A DNA stretch of 7,847 nt, taken from positions 1 to 7,847 of the forward strand of contig JAKACF010000137.1 in the NCBI GenBank assembly GCA_021821585.1, written 5' to 3'. Shown here piece by piece: positions 6,508 to 7,847 of the stretch (within the stretch, counting starts at the first letter, position 1; each line of letters begins with the position of its first letter). The notes under the pieces are model-generated. The model searched no databases, had not been told where the DNA came from, and saw nothing but the letters and a program-made list of their open reading frames with translations. Source of the stretch: Actinomycetes bacterium (lineage in GTDB: Bacteria; Actinomycetota; Acidimicrobiia; Acidimicrobiales; Bog-793). The translations under genes and the position numbers were made by a program.

Positions 6508-7509
6508 CTACGGGTCCTCCTCGGTGAGCGGGAGCTGAAGGGCGCCGGCGAGCTCGGCCACCGAGCGGACGGTCCCGACCACGCGGACCTTCGGCTCGGG
6601 CTCGACCCGCACGATGCTCGGGGCGGCGAGCACGCCGTCGCGGCCGGTGTCCGCGCCGGGCTGGCTCACGTCGACGACCTCGGTGACGAGGTCGAACTCG
6701 TCCCGGGCCTGCAGGGCCAGCTCGTTCACGATGGACTCGGTGCGCGCCGAGCGGAGGTCGCGTGAGTCGAGGTAGAGGCGGAGCACGACCCGGGCACGGC
6801 TCGCCACCGGCCCCGTGCCGAGCGAGGCACGGACGCCTCCGGTCAGCATGCGGACCGACACGACGGTGGCGTCGTCGGTGGGCTGGCCGAGGCGGGCGGT
6901 CGCCCGGCGGGCGAGCTCGGCCGCCGAGGCTACGGCACCGTGCATGCCACGCCCGGCGTGCAGGAGGACCTCGAGGGTGTCGTCGAGCGAGCGGTCCCGC
7001 CGCTCGACGAGGCCGTCGGTGTACAAGAACAGCGCAGCATCCCCGTCGACCGAATAGGTGGTGGCTCGCCGCACCCCCTTCAGGCCGACCGGCGGACCGA
7101 CCGTGCCCTCGAGGAAGCGGGTCTCGAGCCCGTCCGCCATCACGATGGGCGGGTGCCCCGCGCTGGCGAGGACGACCCGCGACGAGGCGGGGTCCACCAC
7201 GGCGCAGGCGAGGGTCGAGTAGAACTCCTCCGACCCGCGCTCGATGCAGTCGTCGAGCAACGAGAGGGCCTCGGCCGGGTCGTCGGTCCGGCGGAAGAGC
7301 CGGCTGAGCTCGGCCCTCAGGTCATCCGCGTGCTCGGCGGCGGCGAGCCCGACGCCGGCGACGTCGCCGATCACGACCGCCGCCCGGCCGTCCTTCAGGT
7401 CGACCAGGTCGTGGAAGTCCCCGGCGACGTCGCTCTCCATCGGTCTCCAGCAGGCCTCGACCAGCAGCGACTGCATGCTGATCGACTGCGTCCTCCACCT
7501 GCCCGGCAA
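6508..7509 (-). CDS. PP2C (SpoIIE)-type Ser/Thr phosphatase fused to a C-terminal KaiB domain
   Basis: A 333-residue fusion. Residues ~12-222 are a SpoIIE/RsbU-type PP2C domain: V-A-G-D-F-H-D (D31, D34), V-I-G-D-V-A-G-V-G (D49), A-S-A-G-H-P-P (115-121), L-Y-T-D-G (D165) and T-D-D-A-T (D212, D213). The metal-binding aspartates are all present, so it should be active. After a Gly/Ser/Ala linker, residues ~239-328 are KaiB-like: V-V-L-R-L-Y-L, E-V-V-D-V, V-L-A-A-P-S-I-V-R-V-E-P-E-P, V-R-V-V-G. Pro297, Pro304, Pro306, Arg309 and Gly312 align without gaps to KaiB Pro63, Pro70, Pro72, Arg75 and Gly78. The Y-V-A-G turn of KaiB is replaced by Y-L-D-S. There is no N-terminal PAS, GAF or receiver domain, unlike most SpoIIE proteins. 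An in-frame TGA at 7539-7537 blocks extension. The start is the TTG at 7509 (GAGAGGGG ~9 nt upstream) or possibly the ATG at 7476. First gene of the kai unit. Confidence 0.88.
   Translation of the reverse strand: MPGRWRTQSISMQSLLVEACWRPMESDVAGDFHDLVDLKDGRAAVVIGDVAGVGLAAAEHADDLRAELSRLFRRTDDPAEALSLLDDCIERGSEEFYSTLACAVVDPASSRVVLASAGHPPIVMADGLETRFLEGTVGPPVGLKGVRRATTYSVDGDAALFLYTDGLVERRDRSLDDTLEVLLHAGRGMHGAVASAAELARRATARLGQPTDDATVVSVRMLTGGVRASLGTGPVASRARVVLRLYLDSRDLRSARTESIVNELALQARDEFDLVTEVVDVSQPGADTGRDGVLAAPSIVRVEPEPKVRVVGTVRSVAELAGALQLPLTEEDP
6515..6520 (-). promoter_or_regulatory. kaiC ribosome binding site inside the upstream gene
   Basis: GGAGGA lies within the last codons of the phosphatase-KaiB gene, 7 nt before the kaiC ATG. 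With zero bases between stop and start, it supports coupled translation and a fixed stoichiometry. Confidence 0.7.
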
Positions 7510-7781
7510 GGTCAGCGGCCCCTCTCGGCAACCCCGTCACCCATGACGGGAGCAATACCCACTGTCCCTTCACTGCACGCGGCCGCCGCCGGGGCTGCCC
7601 CGACGCGGCGCGCTCGCGCTTCTCTTTCCACGACCCGCCACCGAGGGAGCGACGGTGGCGCTCCTGGTCGGCCGCCCGCCACCGCGGGCGCCTCGCCCGG
7701 CCGTCACCGCCGGCCGGGGAAGTTTGGCAACCGCGTGTTGCCGGGTACGGCCGCGCCCGTACCGAAGGGGCAGAGCTGACC
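7510..7781. other. Divergent intergenic region between kai unit and rightward gene
   Basis: This 272-nt stretch separates the leftward phosphatase-kaiB/kaiC unit from a probable rightward gene, so promoters for both should lie here. I see no convincing consensus promoter. TTGGCA at 7724-7729 (plus strand) resembles a -35 box, but the best -10 at a proper distance (TACGGC at 7746) is poor. The right half (7636-7763) is filled with inverted repeats, listed separately. ORFs drawn through this stretch on either strand have low-complexity Arg/Pro/Ala translations and are not believed. Confidence 0.6.
7636..7763. repeat. Row of five adjacent inverted repeats
   Basis: Five non-overlapping perfect inverted repeats follow one another. 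(1) 7636-7643 CGCCACCG with 7653-7660, 9-nt loop. (2) 7673-7678 CGCCCG with 7685-7690, 6-nt loop. (3) 7696-7703 CCCGGCCG with 7711-7718, 7-nt loop. (4) 7726-7731 GGCAAC with 7737-7742, 5-nt spacer. (5) 7744-7750 GGTACGG with 7757-7763, 6-nt loop. Repeats 4 and 5 include A/T bases, so simple GC bias explains them less easily; they could be operators or a 5'-UTR hairpin pair for the rightward gene. Repeat 3 is the most stable hairpin; a short TTT follows it six bases later, too weak for a standard intrinsic terminator. Confidence 0.55.
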
Positions 7782-7847
7782 GTGGACGCACCCGAGGCGA
7801 GAGAGCTCGAGACGCTGGCAGACGACGTCGAGGCGGAGGCGCGCCGC
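7782..7847 (+). CDS. Start of an unidentified rightward gene, 3' partial
   Basis: From the GTG at 7782 the frame is open to the window end (22 codons) and encodes an acidic, Glu/Ala/Arg-rich helical-looking start (V-D-A-P-E-A-R-E-L-E-T-L-A-D-D-V). A purine-rich AAGGGG at 7765-7770 lies 11 nt upstream, a long but acceptable spacer. The frame is also open some way upstream, so the start is not certain. The codons show the strong G/C third-position preference of the neighbouring genes. Too little is visible to name a family. Its divergent position next to the kai unit makes it a candidate partner or regulator. Confidence 0.45.
   Translation, partial: MDAPEARELETLADDVEAEARR

Noticed and set aside
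7696..7725. Strong 8-bp hairpin followed by TTT as an intrinsic terminator
   Set aside because: The T-run is only three bases and six bases away, and no gene is visible ending before it on the plus strand, so it is kept only as an inverted repeat.
1..7847. CRISPR array, transposase, tRNA or rRNA
   Set aside because: No regularly spaced direct repeats, terminal inverted repeats flanking an ORF, or tRNA/rRNA-like sequence were recognised by eye.

Overview
The window is very GC-rich bacterial DNA that uses GTG and TTG as well as ATG starts. The style of the proteins (a Ser/Thr-rich linker before an Asp-box propeller, an aminoglycoside-phosphotransferase-like kinase, Ala/Arg/Gly-rich composition) suggests an uncultured or poorly studied actinobacterium (Actinomycetota). 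No rRNA or other taxonomic marker is present, so this is inference.

Layout. (1) 1-1088, plus strand: the 3' part of a secreted or surface Asp-box (BNR-like) beta-propeller protein whose 5' end lies outside the window. (2) 1107-2744, minus strand: a sulfide:quinone-oxidoreductase-type flavoprotein followed 6 nt later by an overlooked 58-codon gene. Upstream of them lies a 221-bp gap with a candidate promoter: a GGGnCnnnnGnCCC palindrome, a -10-like hexamer, and a 15-codon leader ORF that overlaps the oxidoreductase start. (3) 2966-7509, minus strand: four genes in one direction. Transcription order is a PP2C(SpoIIE)-KaiB fusion, a two-domain KaiC, an aminoglycoside-phosphotransferase-like kinase, and an ornithine cyclodeaminase/mu-crystallin family protein. 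(4) 7510-7781: a divergent intergenic region with an unusually dense row of inverted repeats. (5) 7782-end: the probable start of a plus-strand gene that runs out of the window.

The most interesting content is the kai locus. The first gene encodes an apparently intact SpoIIE-type phosphatase whose C-terminal ~90 residues align with KaiB, including the proline-rich segment after beta-strand 3. Its stop codon directly abuts the start of kaiC. KaiC keeps both Walker A motifs, both catalytic Glu pairs and the Ser-Thr autophosphorylation dyad, but lacks the C-terminal tail that binds KaiA in cyanobacteria. No kaiA is visible. I infer a KaiA-less KaiB-KaiC module in which KaiB is physically tied to a Ser/Thr phosphatase. 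That phosphatase could act on KaiC itself or on an output such as a STAS-domain anti-sigma antagonist. The architecture resembles SasA (KaiB-like domain plus histidine kinase), with a phosphatase in place of the kinase. The two metabolic genes after kaiC are co-directional with short gaps and may be co-transcribed, but their substrates cannot be read from sequence.
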